A stretch of DNA of 64,000 nt from Rhodanobacter sp. (GTDB lineage Bacteria > Pseudomonadota > Gammaproteobacteria > Xanthomonadales > Rhodanobacteraceae), in NCBI GenBank assembly GCA_030148505.1, contig JASBTI010000030.1, positions 36,458 to 100,457 of the forward strand, read 5' to 3'. Below are positions 1 to 9,540 of the stretch, one piece after another (position 1 is the first letter of the stretch; each line of letters begins with the position of its first letter). Under the pieces are notes generated by a model. The model was given only the letters and a program-made list of their open reading frames with translations. It did not search any database and had not been told where the DNA came from. The translations under genes and the position numbers were made by a program.

Positions 1-2926
1 TAAGCGACTGCCAGGCCTTGACTGCCACGTGGCCGTTGGTTTCCGGTGCCAGATGCAGGATCACCTCGCAGGCGTCGATCGCGCTGTCGATTCGCGGGCG
101 GCCCTTGCTGACGCCCTCCTCGGTCACCTTGCGGTTGAGCTTGCCGAGAAAGGCCACCTCGTCCTTGGTGTCCCAGCTCATGCCTTTGCCGCCGTTGCCA
201 AACTTGTCGAGCAGCGGCCCGAGTGAGGTGAACTTTTTGTACAGGTTCGGGTAGTCGCGCTCGACCACCGTGATCGAGGGCATGGTCTTGCCCGGGATCG
301 GCTCGCACTCGCCCTTCTTCCAGTCCTTGACGCCGAACGGCATCGCCAGCTCTCCGGGCGTGTCATGCAACGTCGGGACCAATACCAAGTCCCGCTCGAC
401 CCCAAGCACACCGGGCGCCATCGCGCTCACCGCGTTGGCGATACCCTTGAAAATGTCCCAGTCACTGCGCGACTCCCAGGCGGGATCCACCGCCTTGGAA
501 AGCGGATGGATGAATGGATGCATGTCCGAGGTATTGAGGTCGTTTTTCTCGTACCAGGTGGCCGTCGGCAGCACTACATCGGAGTACAGCGCCGTAGTGC
601 ACATGCGAAAGTCCAGCGTAACCAGTAGGTCCAGCTTGCCCTCGGGCACCTCGTCGCGCCACCTTACCTCCTCCGGCTTGACCGTTCCCAGTTCGCCCAG
701 ATCCTTGCCCTGCACGCCGTGGCGCGTGCCGAGGAGGTGCCGCAGCATGTACTCGTGACCCTTGCCGGACGAGCCGAGCAGATTCGAGCGCCAGATGAAC
801 ATGGCCCGCGGGAAGTTTTCCGGTGCGTCGGGGTCGGCATAAGCGAAATCGAGCTTGCCCTGCTGCAACTGCTCGACCACGTAATCGGCCGGTGCCTGGC
901 CGGCCTGCTCGGCCGCAGCTACGATCTGCAGCGGATTGCGGTCGAGCTGCGGCGCACTGGGCAGCCAGCCCATGCGGATCGCCCGCAGATTGAAGTCGGC
1001 CTGGCTTCCGCTGTATTTCTCGGGATCGGCCAACGGCGACAGGATCTCCTTCATCTGCAGCTTTTCGTAGCGCCACTGGTCGGACATGAAGTAGAAAAAC
1101 GAGGTGCCGTTCATCTGCCGCGACGGGCGACTCCAGTCCAGCGCAAAAGTGAGCGGTATCCAGCCGGTCTGCGGCCGCAGCTTCTCCTGTCCCACGTAAT
1201 GCGCCCAGCCGCCACCAGTCTGGCCAACACAACCGCACATGATCAACATGTTGATCAGGCCACGGTAGTTCATGTCGTTGTGGAACCAGTGATTCATGCC
1301 GGCGCCGACGATGATCATGCTGCGGCCGTTGGTCTTGGCGGCCGTGCTGGCAAATTCGCGGGCGATCTCGATCACCTCGGCGCGTGGCACGCCGGTGATC
1401 TTTTCCTGCCACGCCGGTGTGCCGGGCAAGTCATCGTCAAAGCTGCTGGCCACGTTGCCGCCACCGAAGCCGCGATCTACGCCGTATTGCGCCAGCAGCA
1501 GGTCGTAGACGGTGGCCACTGCCCACTCCTGGCCGTCAGCCAGGTGCAGTTTGCGGATCGGAATGTTGCGCTCAAGCACATCCTCGAATTTCGAGGCCGT
1601 CCAGCGATCGTGCTCGATGCCGCCGAAATAGGGGAAGCTGACCGCTTCGATGCCCTCGTTGAAATCCGCCAGGCTCAGGCGAAGGCGGGTGGCACGACCG
1701 GAACTGTCCTTTTCCTCGATGTTCCACTTGCCCTTTTCACCCCAGCGGAACCCGATCGAACCATTTGGTACGGTGATCTGACCGGTGCTCTCGTCCCAGG
1801 CAAGCGTCTTCCAGTCGGGATGATTCGTCTCACCTAGTCCATCCAGGTCGCTGGCACGCAGGAACCGGCCAGGGACGAGGCGGCCATCGGCACGCCTCTC
1901 CAGCTGCACCAACAACGGCATGTCACTGTACTTGCGGCAATAGTCGTTGAAATACGGTATCGAGTGATCGACGTGAAACTCTTTCAGGATCACGTGGCCA
2001 AACGCAAACGCGAGCGCCGCATCGGTGCCCTGTTTCGGATGCAGCCAGTGATCGGTGAGCTTGGCGACCTCGGCATAGTCCGGCGTGATTGCCACCGTCT
2101 TGGTCCCGTTGTAGCGCGCCTCGGTGAAGAAGTGTGCGTCGGGCGTACGCGTCTGCGGAACGTTGGAACCCCAGGCGATGATGTAGCGGCTGTTGTACCA
2201 GTCCGCCGATTCGGGCACATCGGTCTGCTCGCCCCATACCTGCGGCGACGCTGGTGGCAGGTCGCAATACCAGTCATAGAACGACAGGTTCGCACCGCCC
2301 AACAGCGACAGGTAGCGTGCGCCGGCAGCATAGGACACCATCGACATCGCCGGAATCGGCGAAAAGCCGATCACTCGGTCGGGGCCAAATTTCTTCGCGG
2401 TGTAGAGGTTGGATGCGGCAATGATCTCATTCGCCTCCTCCCAGCGCACGCGGGCGAAACCGCCCATGCCGCGCTTGCTCTTGTATGCCTTGGCCTTGAC
2501 CGGATTGCTGACGATGCTGGCCCATGCCTCAACCGGCGGCATCGTCTTTCGCGCCTCGCGCCACAGGCGCAACAGGGCACCACGCACCAGCGGATACTTC
2601 AGCCGATTCGCGCTGTACAGATACCAGGAATAGCTGGCACCCCGCGGGCAACCCCGTGGCTCGTGATTGGGCAGGTCCGGCCGGGTGCGTGGGTAGTCGG
2701 TCTGCTGGGTTTCCCAGGTCACCAGGCCGTTTTTCACATAGACCTTCCAACTGCATGAGCCGGTGCAGTTCACACCATGCGTCGAGCGTACAATCTTGTC
2801 ATACTGCCAGCGCGAGCGATAACCGTTTTCCCAGTCGCGGTTGTCGTCCTTGGTGCGGCCATGGCCATCGGAAAAGGTCTCGGTCTGGCGTTTGAAAAAC
2901 TGCAATCGGTCAAGAAAATAGCTCAT
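1..2926 (-). CDS. narG: Respiratory nitrate reductase alpha subunit NarG (C-terminus beyond window)
   Basis: Catalytic molybdenum subunit of the membrane-bound nitrate reductase NarGHI, which reduces nitrate to nitrite on the cytoplasmic face. About 975 residues lie in the window. The family is about 1,230-1,250 long, so roughly the last fifth is off the left edge. The FS0 cluster ligands are visible as His50, Cys54, Cys58 (HGVNCTGSC) and Cys93 (PRGCPRG), the positions known in E. coli. The molybdenum-ligand aspartate is Asp222 in WYCDLPP. The start ATG at 2926 begins MSYFLDRLQFF, typical of the family. It lies 46 bases downstream of narK on the same strand, so the two are probably co-transcribed. 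narHJI would be expected further left, outside the window. Confidence 0.97.
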   Translation of the reverse strand, partial: MSYFLDRLQFFKRQTETFSDGHGRTKDDNRDWENGYRSRWQYDKIVRSTHGVNCTGSCSWKVYVKNGLVTWETQQTDYPRTRPDLPNHEPRGCPRGASYSWYLYSANRLKYPLVRGALLRLWREARKTMPPVEAWASIVSNPVKAKAYKSKRGMGGFARVRWEEANEIIAASNLYTAKKFGPDRVIGFSPIPAMSMVSYAAGARYLSLLGGANLSFYDWYCDLPPASPQVWGEQTDVPESADWYNSRYIIAWGSNVPQTRTPDAHFFTEARYNGTKTVAITPDYAEVAKLTDHWLHPKQGTDAALAFAFGHVILKEFHVDHSIPYFNDYCRKYSDMPLLVQLERRADGRLVPGRFLRASDLDGLGETNHPDWKTLAWDESTGQITVPNGSIGFRWGEKGKWNIEEKDSSGRATRLRLSLADFNEGIEAVSFPYFGGIEHDRWTASKFEDVLERNIPIRKLHLADGQEWAVATVYDLLLAQYGVDRGFGGGNVASSFDDDLPGTPAWQEKITGVPRAEVIEIAREFASTAAKTNGRSMIIVGAGMNHWFHNDMNYRGLINMLIMCGCVGQTGGGWAHYVGQEKLRPQTGWIPLTFALDWSRPSRQMNGTSFFYFMSDQWRYEKLQMKEILSPLADPEKYSGSQADFNLRAIRMGWLPSAPQLDRNPLQIVAAAEQAGQAPADYVVEQLQQGKLDFAYADPDAPENFPRAMFIWRSNLLGSSGKGHEYMLRHLLGTRHGVQGKDLGELGTVKPEEVRWRDEVPEGKLDLLVTLDFRMCTTALYSDVVLPTATWYEKNDLNTSDMHPFIHPLSKAVDPAWESRSDWDIFKGIANAVSAMAPGVLGVERDLVLVPTLHDTPGELAMPFGVKDWKKGECEPIPGKTMPSITVVERDYPNLYKKFTSLGPLLDKFGNGGKGMSWDTKDEVAFLGKLNRKVTEEGVSKGRPRIDSAIDACEVILHLAPETNGHVAVKAWQSL

Positions 2927-2972
2927 GGGAATAGCCTGTGTAAGTTGAGTCAACCAATTCGACGCATAGGCA

Positions 2973-4379
2973 TCAACAAGGCATCTCGGCACCACGCCGG
3001 AAATACCACCACCACGTGATCACCAGGCAGGTGAAGTAAAAAACCATGAAACCGTACAGCGCCATTTCCGGACCCCCGGTCATGGCGATGGACGAGCCAT
3101 AGCTCTTCGGAATGAAAAAAGCGCCGTAGGCGGCGATGGCGGAGCTGAAACCGATTACCGCGGCCGACTCGACTCCTGCCTGCCGCGTAGCCACCTGCTT
3201 GCCCGCGTCATCGAGGCTGGCCGACAGGCGCTCATGCAGGGTGCGGAAGATCACCGGAATCATGCGGAAGGTGGACGCATTGCCGAATCCGGTCAGCACG
3301 AACAACGCCATGAAGCAGACCATGAAGCCCCGAAAGTCACCGCCTACGCCATGCTGTGGCAGAAAGTACAGCACGCCGAAGACGCCCACGATCATCAGCA
3401 GAAACACCCAGAATGTGAGTGCCGCCCCTCCCACCTTGTCAGCCAGCCATCCGCCCCCGGAGCGTGCAAGCGCACCTACCAGCGGGCCGAGGAATGCGTA
3501 CTCCATCGCATTCATGCCGGGAAACTGGGTCTTGATCAGCAGCGGAAAACCGGCCGAGAAACCGATGAAGGAGCCGAACGTACCGGTATACAACCAACAC
3601 ATCAGCCAGTTGTGCTTGCGCACGAAGATTGAGGCCTGCTCGGTGAACGAGGATCGCGCCGCCGTGAGGTCGTTCATGCCAAACCACGCGGCGAGGCCGC
3701 ACAGAATGATAAATGGCACCCATACGAAGCCGGCATTCTGCAGGTAGATCTGATGGCCGCTGGCGGTTAATTGCGGCCCACCCAGAAGGGGTCCGAAAAT
3801 ACCTACCGAGATCGCCAGCGGTATCACGAACTGGGTTACCGAAACGCCCACGTTGCCGAGGCCGGCATTCATGCCCAACGCATAGCCCTGCTTTGCGCGG
3901 GGAAAGAAGAACGAGATATTCGACATCGACGAGGCGAAATTGCCGCCGCCCAGACCGCACAGGATGGCAATTGCCACAAACTGCCAATACGGCGTCGATA
4001 GGTTCTGTACGGCAAAACCGATCCACACCGAAGGAATAAGCAGCGATGCGGTGGAAATCGCCGTCCAGCGGCGACCACCCACCAGCGGTACCACGAACGA
4101 ATAGAAGATGCGTAATGTCGCACCGAGGAAACCCGGCAATGCAGTCAGCCAGAACAGCTGATTGGTGGTGAACTTGAAACCGATCTGCGGCAAGCTGACG
4201 GTGACCGCGGAGAACATCATCCATACCGCGAAAGCCAGCAACAGCGCGGGAACCGAAATGGCGAGGTTCCGATTAGCCACACGGCGGCCCGATTGCGCCC
4301 AGAAGGCGGGATCTTCAGGTCGCCAGTCGTGGATGACGGCGCCTGCACGCTGCCGGGCGCCGCCGTTAGCACTTTCCAT
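2973..4379 (-). CDS. narK: Nitrate/nitrite transporter NarK (MFS)
   Basis: 468-residue inner-membrane transporter of the NarK/NNP branch of the major facilitator superfamily, moving nitrate in and nitrite out for the reductase encoded next to it. It has about 12 membrane segments, the N-terminal WRPEDPAFW motif of E. coli-type NarK, the nitrate signatures GLGGGNFASS and NAGLGNVGVS, and two substrate arginines: Arg90 in ATLRIFYSF (E. coli Arg89) and the Arg of ALARSGGG (E. coli Arg305). It is first in the apparent narK-narG operon. Its leader carries a strong stem-loop and a degenerate FNR-like site, listed separately. Confidence 0.95.
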   Translation of the reverse strand: MESANGGARQRAGAVIHDWRPEDPAFWAQSGRRVANRNLAISVPALLLAFAVWMMFSAVTVSLPQIGFKFTTNQLFWLTALPGFLGATLRIFYSFVVPLVGGRRWTAISTASLLIPSVWIGFAVQNLSTPYWQFVAIAILCGLGGGNFASSMSNISFFFPRAKQGYALGMNAGLGNVGVSVTQFVIPLAISVGIFGPLLGGPQLTASGHQIYLQNAGFVWVPFIILCGLAAWFGMNDLTAARSSFTEQASIFVRKHNWLMCWLYTGTFGSFIGFSAGFPLLIKTQFPGMNAMEYAFLGPLVGALARSGGGWLADKVGGAALTFWVFLLMIVGVFGVLYFLPQHGVGGDFRGFMVCFMALFVLTGFGNASTFRMIPVIFRTLHERLSASLDDAGKQVATRQAGVESAAVIGFSSAIAAYGAFFIPKSYGSSIAMTGGPEMALYGFMVFYFTCLVITWWWYFRRGAEMPC

Positions 4380-4418
4380 TATCTAATCCTTTCGAAGAAA
4401 CCTCAGCCAGATAGCACT

Positions 4419-4458
4419 CGGCACACCACAGGCCACTTGCCACGGGTGTGGTGTGCCG
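4419..4458 (-). promoter_or_regulatory. Perfect 12-bp inverted repeat in the narK leader
   Basis: CGGCACACCACA at 4419-4430 is exactly matched by TGTGGTGTGCCG at 4447-4458, with a 16-base loop. A further GCAC/GTGC pairing outside it is offset by one base. It sits 40-80 bases upstream of the narK ATG and has no T-run, so it does not look like a terminator. It could be an operator or a leader-RNA hairpin. The symmetry is seen; any role is inference. Confidence 0.45.
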
Positions 4459-4496
4459 TGCGAATGGCACCATAGACAACGGCTTGAACGGAGGTA

Positions 4497-4510
4497 TTGA
4501 CCCAAGTCAT
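4497..4510. promoter_or_regulatory. Degenerate FNR/Dnr-like palindrome upstream of narK
   Basis: TTGACCCAAGTCAT resembles the FNR/DNR consensus TTGAT-N4-ATCAA with three mismatches; the half sites are symmetric at four of five positions. It lies about 118 bases before the narK start, where an anaerobic activator site would be plausible because narK is normally FNR-activated. The match is weak. Confidence 0.25.
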
Positions 4511-5101
4511 TTACCGAAATGCGTACTGAACTGGTCCGCATTCGGTGTTGTTCCCACGGACGCACCTGCGCTTCGGCAACCTGCCGACGTTTGATGCATA
4601 TGGCGGTTGCGGCGAGAGGCATGCAGTGGTGGATAGCCTCACACCTGCCGCGACCCGATGCCGCATGAGTCCCAGGCAGCGCGACAGGAGCCCTTGCCAT
4701 TCGACACCTGAAACCGCACGGGGCAGCAAGCCGAAATAACGCGGCGCACGCGTCGGTCCCGAGGACGACTGCCCCCGTCCTGGAAGGGGTCTCCAGAGGC
4801 TGCTGCGACGAGCGTCAAACGCCGAAGACTCAGCAGCCACAGGCGAAGCCCTCTCCCGCACGGCTTGATCAGGCGGCTGCGGGCAACATGAAAATGGAGA
4901 ACCTCGGGCTCTGGAGAATCATCTCGCCGTCGCCTGCTGCTCCGGAAACACTCTCTTCGGCCCCCGCTCCAACGCAGCTATCCGCCCGCTGAAACAACAC
5001 CGGCCTCCCTGACCCCAGCCGATGACTCCGCACAGCCTCCATCTCATGCGCTGAGACACTCCTCCGGCTTAATCCGCAGAGACCTTCGCGGACGCCAGAT
5101 C
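4511..5101. other. Gene-free stretch between narK and the mrfA-like gene
   Basis: About 590 bases with only incidental open frames. None has recognisable protein character or a convincing ribosome site. The strand divergence here (narK leftward, helicase rightward) means both promoters must lie in it. No terminator, tRNA or repeat was recognised. Confidence 0.5.
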
Positions 5102-7525
5102 ATGAATGCACTACCCGACCGCTACGCCACTGACGAGCTCGTACTGGCCGCCCCCGGCGACGGCCGCACGCTGGCCCAACGGCTGGCAAAACGTTACGCC
5201 GCCCGGATCACCGGCGCCTTCGTGGTGTCCGGTCGCGAAGGTTCGTTCGCGCCGCTGCCGGAAGATCTGCCGCCCGCGCTGGCCGAGGCGCTGCGCTCGC
5301 GCGGCATCGAACAGCTTTACAGCCATCAGGCGCAAGCGTGGAAAGCCACGCAATCGGGCGCGCATGTGGCCATCGTCACACCCACCGCCTCGGGCAAGTC
5401 ACTGTGTTACACGCTGCCCGTCATCATGGCGGCGATGACCGATCATGCCAAGGCGCTGTACCTGTTTCCGACCAAGGCGCTGGCGCAGGACCAGGTGGCC
5501 GAACTGTTGGAGCTCAACAACGCCGGCGAACTGGGAATAAAGGCCTTCACCTTCGATGGCGACACCCCGGGCGACGCGCGCCAGGCGATCCGCCTGCACG
5601 GCGACCTTGTGGTGAGCAACCCCGACATGCTGCATCAGGCGATCCTGCCGCATCACACCAAATGGGCGCAGTTTTTCGAGAACCTGCGCTATGTGGTGAT
5701 CGACGAGGTACACACGTACCGCGGCGTGTTCGGCTCGCATGTCGCCAACGTGATCCGTCGGCTCAAGCGGGTGTGCGCGTTCTATGGCGTCACGCCGCAG
5801 TTCATCCTGTGCTCGGCGACCATCGGCAATCCGCGCGAACACGCCGAGGCGCTGATCGAAGACACCGTCACTGCAATCACCGAGAGCGGTGCACCCACCG
5901 GCGACCAGCACGTGCTGCTGTGGAACCCGCCGGTGGTGAATCCCGATCTGGGCCTGCGCGCCTCGGCCCGCTCGCAGACCAACCGCATCGCGCGGCTGGC
6001 GATCAAATCGGGCATGAAGACGCTGGTGTTCGCGCAGTCGCGCAGCATGGTCGAGGTGCTCACCAAATACCTCAAGGACGTGTTCGACCGCGACCCGCGC
6101 AAACCGCCACGCATCCGCGCCTACCGCGGCGGCTACTTGCCGAAGGAGCGCCGCGCCGCCGAACGCGCCATGCGTGCTGGCAGCATCGACGGCATTGTCA
6201 GCACCTCGGCGCTGGAGCTGGGCGTGGATATCGGCAGCCTCGACGTGGTGGTGCTCAACGGCTACCCCGGTTCGGTCGCGGCCACTTGGCAGCGCTTCGG
6301 CCGCGCCGGGCGGCGCCAGCAGTCGGCGCTGGGCGTGCTGGTGGCCAGCTCCGATCCGCTCGACCAATACCTGGTGCGCCATCCGGAATTCTTCCAGGGT
6401 GCCACGCCGGAGCACGCGCGCATCCAGCCCGATCAACCGCTGATTCTGCTCGACCATATCCGCTGCGCCGCGTTCGAGCTGCCATTCAACGGCGACGAGA
6501 CGTTCGGCACGGAGGTGGCCACGCCCTGGCTCGAGGTGTTGGGCGAGGAAGGCGTGCTGCATCGCGAAGGCGAGCGCTGGGAGTGGATCGCCGACAGCTA
6601 CCCGGCCATCGCGGTGTCGCTGCGTTCGGTGGCCGATGGCAATTTCGTGGTGGTCGATCGCACCGATGGCCGCCAGACCATCATCGCCGAAGTCGATTAT
6701 TCCGCCGCGGCCGTCACCTTGTACGAGGGTGCCATCCACATGATCCAGTCCACGCCCTACCAGGTGGAACGGCTGGACTGGGAGGGCCGCAAGGCCTATG
6801 TCACCCGCACCCAGGTCGACTATTACACCGATGCCATCGATTATACCCGGCTCAAGGTGCTGGACTGTTTCGAAAGCTTTCGCGCCGGGGCCGGTGAGGC
6901 GCATCACGGCGAAGTGCACGTGGTGCGTCGCGTGCCCGGGTACAAGAAGATCCGCTTCTACTCGCACGAAAACATCGGCTACGGTCCGGTCAACCTGCCC
7001 GATCAGGAGCTGCACACCACCGCGGTCTGGTGGCAGCTGCACCAAGCCATTCTGGATGCCGCCTTCGAGCAGCGCCAGCAGGCACTGGACGGGTTTCTCG
7101 GTGCCGCCAACGCACTGCATCTGGTGGCCACCGTGGCGGTAATGGCCGAAGCGCGCGATCTGCAAAAATCCGTGGGGAGCGGCGACGGCGCCTGGTTCGT
7201 CAGCGCCGACCTGACTGGCCGTGGCCAGTTGCGCGGCCCGGACGGCCAGCCTTCCGCTCTGGCGCCGCAGGCACCATTCACCCCCACTGTGTATCTGTAC
7301 GACGCCTTCCCCGGCGGCATCGGCCACAGCGAACCGCTGTTTCAGCGCCGCGAGGATCTGCTCGTCCAGTCGATCAGCCTGATCGAACGCTGCGACTGCC
7401 GCGCCGGCTGCCCTGCCTGCGTCGGACCGGTGCTGGCGGCGGACGAACAGGCCGGCGACGATCCGATGGCTACTACGCCGAAAGCCCTGGCGCTGCGCGT
7501 GCTGGCACTGCTGGTGGCGTTATGA
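5102..7525 (+). CDS. DExH-box helicase with C-terminal DUF1998 zinc domain, MrfA/YprA-like
   Basis: 807-residue superfamily 2 helicase. Visible motifs in order: a Q-like SHQAQAW region, Walker A TPTASGKS, DEVH box in VIDEVHTYRG, SATIGN, and the C-terminal helicase motifs SALELGVDIG and QRFGRAGRR. The last 60 residues carry four clustered cysteines, Cys764, 766, 770 and 773 (CDCRAGCPAC), the metal site of DUF1998 proteins. In Bacillus subtilis the homologue MrfA acts with the nuclease MrfB in repair of mitomycin C lesions. The next gene here is an MrfB-like exonuclease overlapping by ATGA, which supports the same pairing. The role in this organism is inferred. Confidence 0.88.
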   Translation: MNALPDRYATDELVLAAPGDGRTLAQRLAKRYAARITGAFVVSGREGSFAPLPEDLPPALAEALRSRGIEQLYSHQAQAWKATQSGAHVAIVTPTASGKSLCYTLPVIMAAMTDHAKALYLFPTKALAQDQVAELLELNNAGELGIKAFTFDGDTPGDARQAIRLHGDLVVSNPDMLHQAILPHHTKWAQFFENLRYVVIDEVHTYRGVFGSHVANVIRRLKRVCAFYGVTPQFILCSATIGNPREHAEALIEDTVTAITESGAPTGDQHVLLWNPPVVNPDLGLRASARSQTNRIARLAIKSGMKTLVFAQSRSMVEVLTKYLKDVFDRDPRKPPRIRAYRGGYLPKERRAAERAMRAGSIDGIVSTSALELGVDIGSLDVVVLNGYPGSVAATWQRFGRAGRRQQSALGVLVASSDPLDQYLVRHPEFFQGATPEHARIQPDQPLILLDHIRCAAFELPFNGDETFGTEVATPWLEVLGEEGVLHREGERWEWIADSYPAIAVSLRSVADGNFVVVDRTDGRQTIIAEVDYSAAAVTLYEGAIHMIQSTPYQVERLDWEGRKAYVTRTQVDYYTDAIDYTRLKVLDCFESFRAGAGEAHHGEVHVVRRVPGYKKIRFYSHENIGYGPVNLPDQELHTTAVWWQLHQAILDAAFEQRQQALDGFLGAANALHLVATVAVMAEARDLQKSVGSGDGAWFVSADLTGRGQLRGPDGQPSALAPQAPFTPTVYLYDAFPGGIGHSEPLFQRREDLLVQSISLIERCDCRAGCPACVGPVLAADEQAGDDPMATTPKALALRVLALLVAL

Positions 7526-8418
7526 GTGCGCTGCACGCCAAACTGCGCCAGCTGCGTACGCAGGCTGGTCACAGGCAAGTCGCCGTCCCGCTCGCCACCG
7601 CTCGCGCCGGCTGCGGCGTGGCGACGGCGAAGGGCCATACCCCGGCAGGCGCCTCGCTGTCACCCGAGGTACGCCGTCTGCTGCAGCGGCACGCTCAGCT
7701 CAAACATGGGCCAACGTACCTCGCGTCGACCGACCGGCGCGTGCCTGGAATCGAATTATCCCCCGGCCTGCGCTACACCGAAACCCGCGTCGACTGGCTG
7801 ACCCCACCCACCCTCATCGACACCCGCTTCGCACGCGTGCCGCCAGTGCATCACCAGCACTTGTTGCACTTCGACACCGAAACCACCGGCCTGGCCGGTG
7901 GCACCGGCACCCGCGCCTTCATGATCGGTGCCGCCGACTGGATCGACGGCCACTTCCGCATACGCCAGCTCACCATCACCAGCATGGCCGCCGAAACCGC
8001 CATGCTGCGGACCTTCGCCACCTGGATCGGCAACGACAGCGTGCTCGTCAGCTACAACGGCAAATGCTATGACGCACCGTTGCTCGCCACCCGCTACCGG
8101 CTGGCGCGGTTGCCGAATCCGCTGGCCGGCCTTGTCCATATCGATCTGCTGCATCCGGTGCGCCGCCACTGGAAAGGCCAATGGGAAAACTGCCGGCTCG
8201 CCACTGCCGAGCGGCAGTTGCTGGGCGTGGTGCGCGAGGATGATTTGCCGGGCGCTGAAGCACCGGCCGCGTGGCTCACCTATCTGCGCGGCGGCTCGGC
8301 AAACAACCTGCGGCGGGTGGCGGCGCACAATGCGCAGGATCTGAAGAGTCTGGCGGGCGTGTTGCTGAGGATGGCGGGAATGGCTGAGGAGCCAAGCGGC
8401 ACAATGCCAACGCATTGA
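7522..8418 (+). CDS. DEDDh-type exonuclease, MrfB/YprB-like
   Basis: 298-residue ribonuclease-H-like protein. The start ATG at 7522 overlaps the stop of the helicase gene (ATGA), so translation is probably coupled. The three exonuclease motifs are readable: ExoI in HFDTETTGLAGG, ExoII in SYNGKCYDAPLL, and ExoIII in AHNAQDLKSL. An approximately 100-residue arginine-rich, poorly conserved N-terminal stretch precedes the nuclease core. In B. subtilis MrfB is the 3'-5' exonuclease partner of MrfA in repair of mitomycin damage. A longer reading from 7030 exists in the same frame but lies inside the helicase gene. Confidence 0.85.
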   Translation: MSALHAKLRQLRTQAGHRQVAVPLATARAGCGVATAKGHTPAGASLSPEVRRLLQRHAQLKHGPTYLASTDRRVPGIELSPGLRYTETRVDWLTPPTLIDTRFARVPPVHHQHLLHFDTETTGLAGGTGTRAFMIGAADWIDGHFRIRQLTITSMAAETAMLRTFATWIGNDSVLVSYNGKCYDAPLLATRYRLARLPNPLAGLVHIDLLHPVRRHWKGQWENCRLATAERQLLGVVREDDLPGAEAPAAWLTYLRGGSANNLRRVAAHNAQDLKSLAGVLLRMAGMAEEPSGTMPTH

Positions 8419-8634
8419 AACGGTTTCCCATGACTGAGGCCTGCGTCCTGCTCGCCGAGATATGGAGCAGACTCGGCCGCTCCGCCCCCCTGCTATTCGC
8501 CGGACACAGGCGCGCTGCCCGTGGTCGTGGAACCTCCCTTGACCTAGGGGTCGTCGGCCTGACGCCGCCGACACATTCGGCCCTTTAAGGTCTGCCAAAA
8601 TCGGTGCGGAGTTGTCGCGCCCGGAGGTCGCAGG

Positions 8635-9507
8635 GTGGAAGAAAAAACCAAACAGGAGCGTGACGACAAACGCGACGACCCCGAGGTCGGCGACAAGGAA
8701 GGCTTCGTGCTCAGCCGCGAGGAAAAAGACAACGTCGAGGAAAGTCGCCCACCCCGCGCCGCCGTACTGCACGAGATTATCCGCCGCGAAGGCGAGCAGG
8801 AGCTGGCCCGCAACATCGTCGCATTGAGCTGGTCGGCATTGGCGGCTGGTTTTTCGATGGGATTTTCGCTGCTGGCGCGTGGCCTGCTGAGCCGCTACCT
8901 GGGCGAGGTACCCGGCCATGTGCTGATCGAAAGCCTCGGCTACTCGTTCGGTTTCGTGGTGGTGATCCTGGCACGCCAGCAGCTGTTTACCGAGAACACG
9001 ATGACGGCCGTGCTGCCGCTAATGTCAGATCCCAGTATGGCCAAGTTTGGCTCGTTGTTACGGCTATGGGGGGTGGTACTGGTCGGCAACCTCGTCGGCG
9101 TGGCGTTGTTCGCCTGGGGCATATTGCACTTGCAGCAGTTCGATGCCCGGACCCAGCAGATCTTTTTTGGCATCGGCGAAGAATTGATGCAGAACTCGCC
9201 CTGGCAGATGTTCACCAAGGGTATTCTCGCAGGCTGGCTGATCGCCACCATGGTGTGGTTGCTGCCGTCCGCGGAGCAATCACGGATCACGGTGATCATC
9301 CTGACCACCTGGCTGATCGCCGCTGGCGGTTTTACTCATATCATCGTGGGATCGCTGGAAACGCTGTACATGGTGTTCGCCGGCCACCTGAGTGTCGCCG
9401 ATTATGTCTTTGACTTCGCCCTGCCCACGCTGACCGGCAATATCGTCGGCGGCAGCCTGATCTTTGCGCTGATCAGCCACGCGCAGGTCCGCAGTGATGT
9501 GGGCTGA
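8635..9507 (+). CDS. Formate/nitrite transporter (FNT) family protein, YfdC-like
   Basis: 290-residue inner-membrane channel of the FNT family. About 55 hydrophilic, highly charged N-terminal residues precede roughly six membrane segments. FNT-like stretches include FSMGFSLLARG, the ENTMTAVLPL loop and GGFTHIIVGS. Family members carry small monovalent anions; the substrate here is not evident. The start is a GTG at 8635, chosen because a perfect GGAGG lies at 8623-8627, seven bases upstream. It is monocistronic between the exonuclease gene and a convergent MFS gene. Nitrite movement linked to the nearby nar genes is possible but unproven. Confidence 0.85.
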   Translation: MEEKTKQERDDKRDDPEVGDKEGFVLSREEKDNVEESRPPRAAVLHEIIRREGEQELARNIVALSWSALAAGFSMGFSLLARGLLSRYLGEVPGHVLIESLGYSFGFVVVILARQQLFTENTMTAVLPLMSDPSMAKFGSLLRLWGVVLVGNLVGVALFAWGILHLQQFDARTQQIFFGIGEELMQNSPWQMFTKGILAGWLIATMVWLLPSAEQSRITVIILTTWLIAAGGFTHIIVGSLETLYMVFAGHLSVADYVFDFALPTLTGNIVGGSLIFALISHAQVRSDVG

Positions 9508-9540
9508 CCGCTCGCTGGCCGATGGTGGGGGCGTCGACGA

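Noticed and set aside
2927..2972. TTGAGTCAA between narK and narG as an FNR site
   Set aside because: Half-site spacing is wrong for the FNR consensus.
4511..4861. 116-residue minus-strand open frame in the narK leader region
   Set aside because: Composition is that of random GC-rich sequence, no family features, no ribosome site, and it overlaps other equally long frames.
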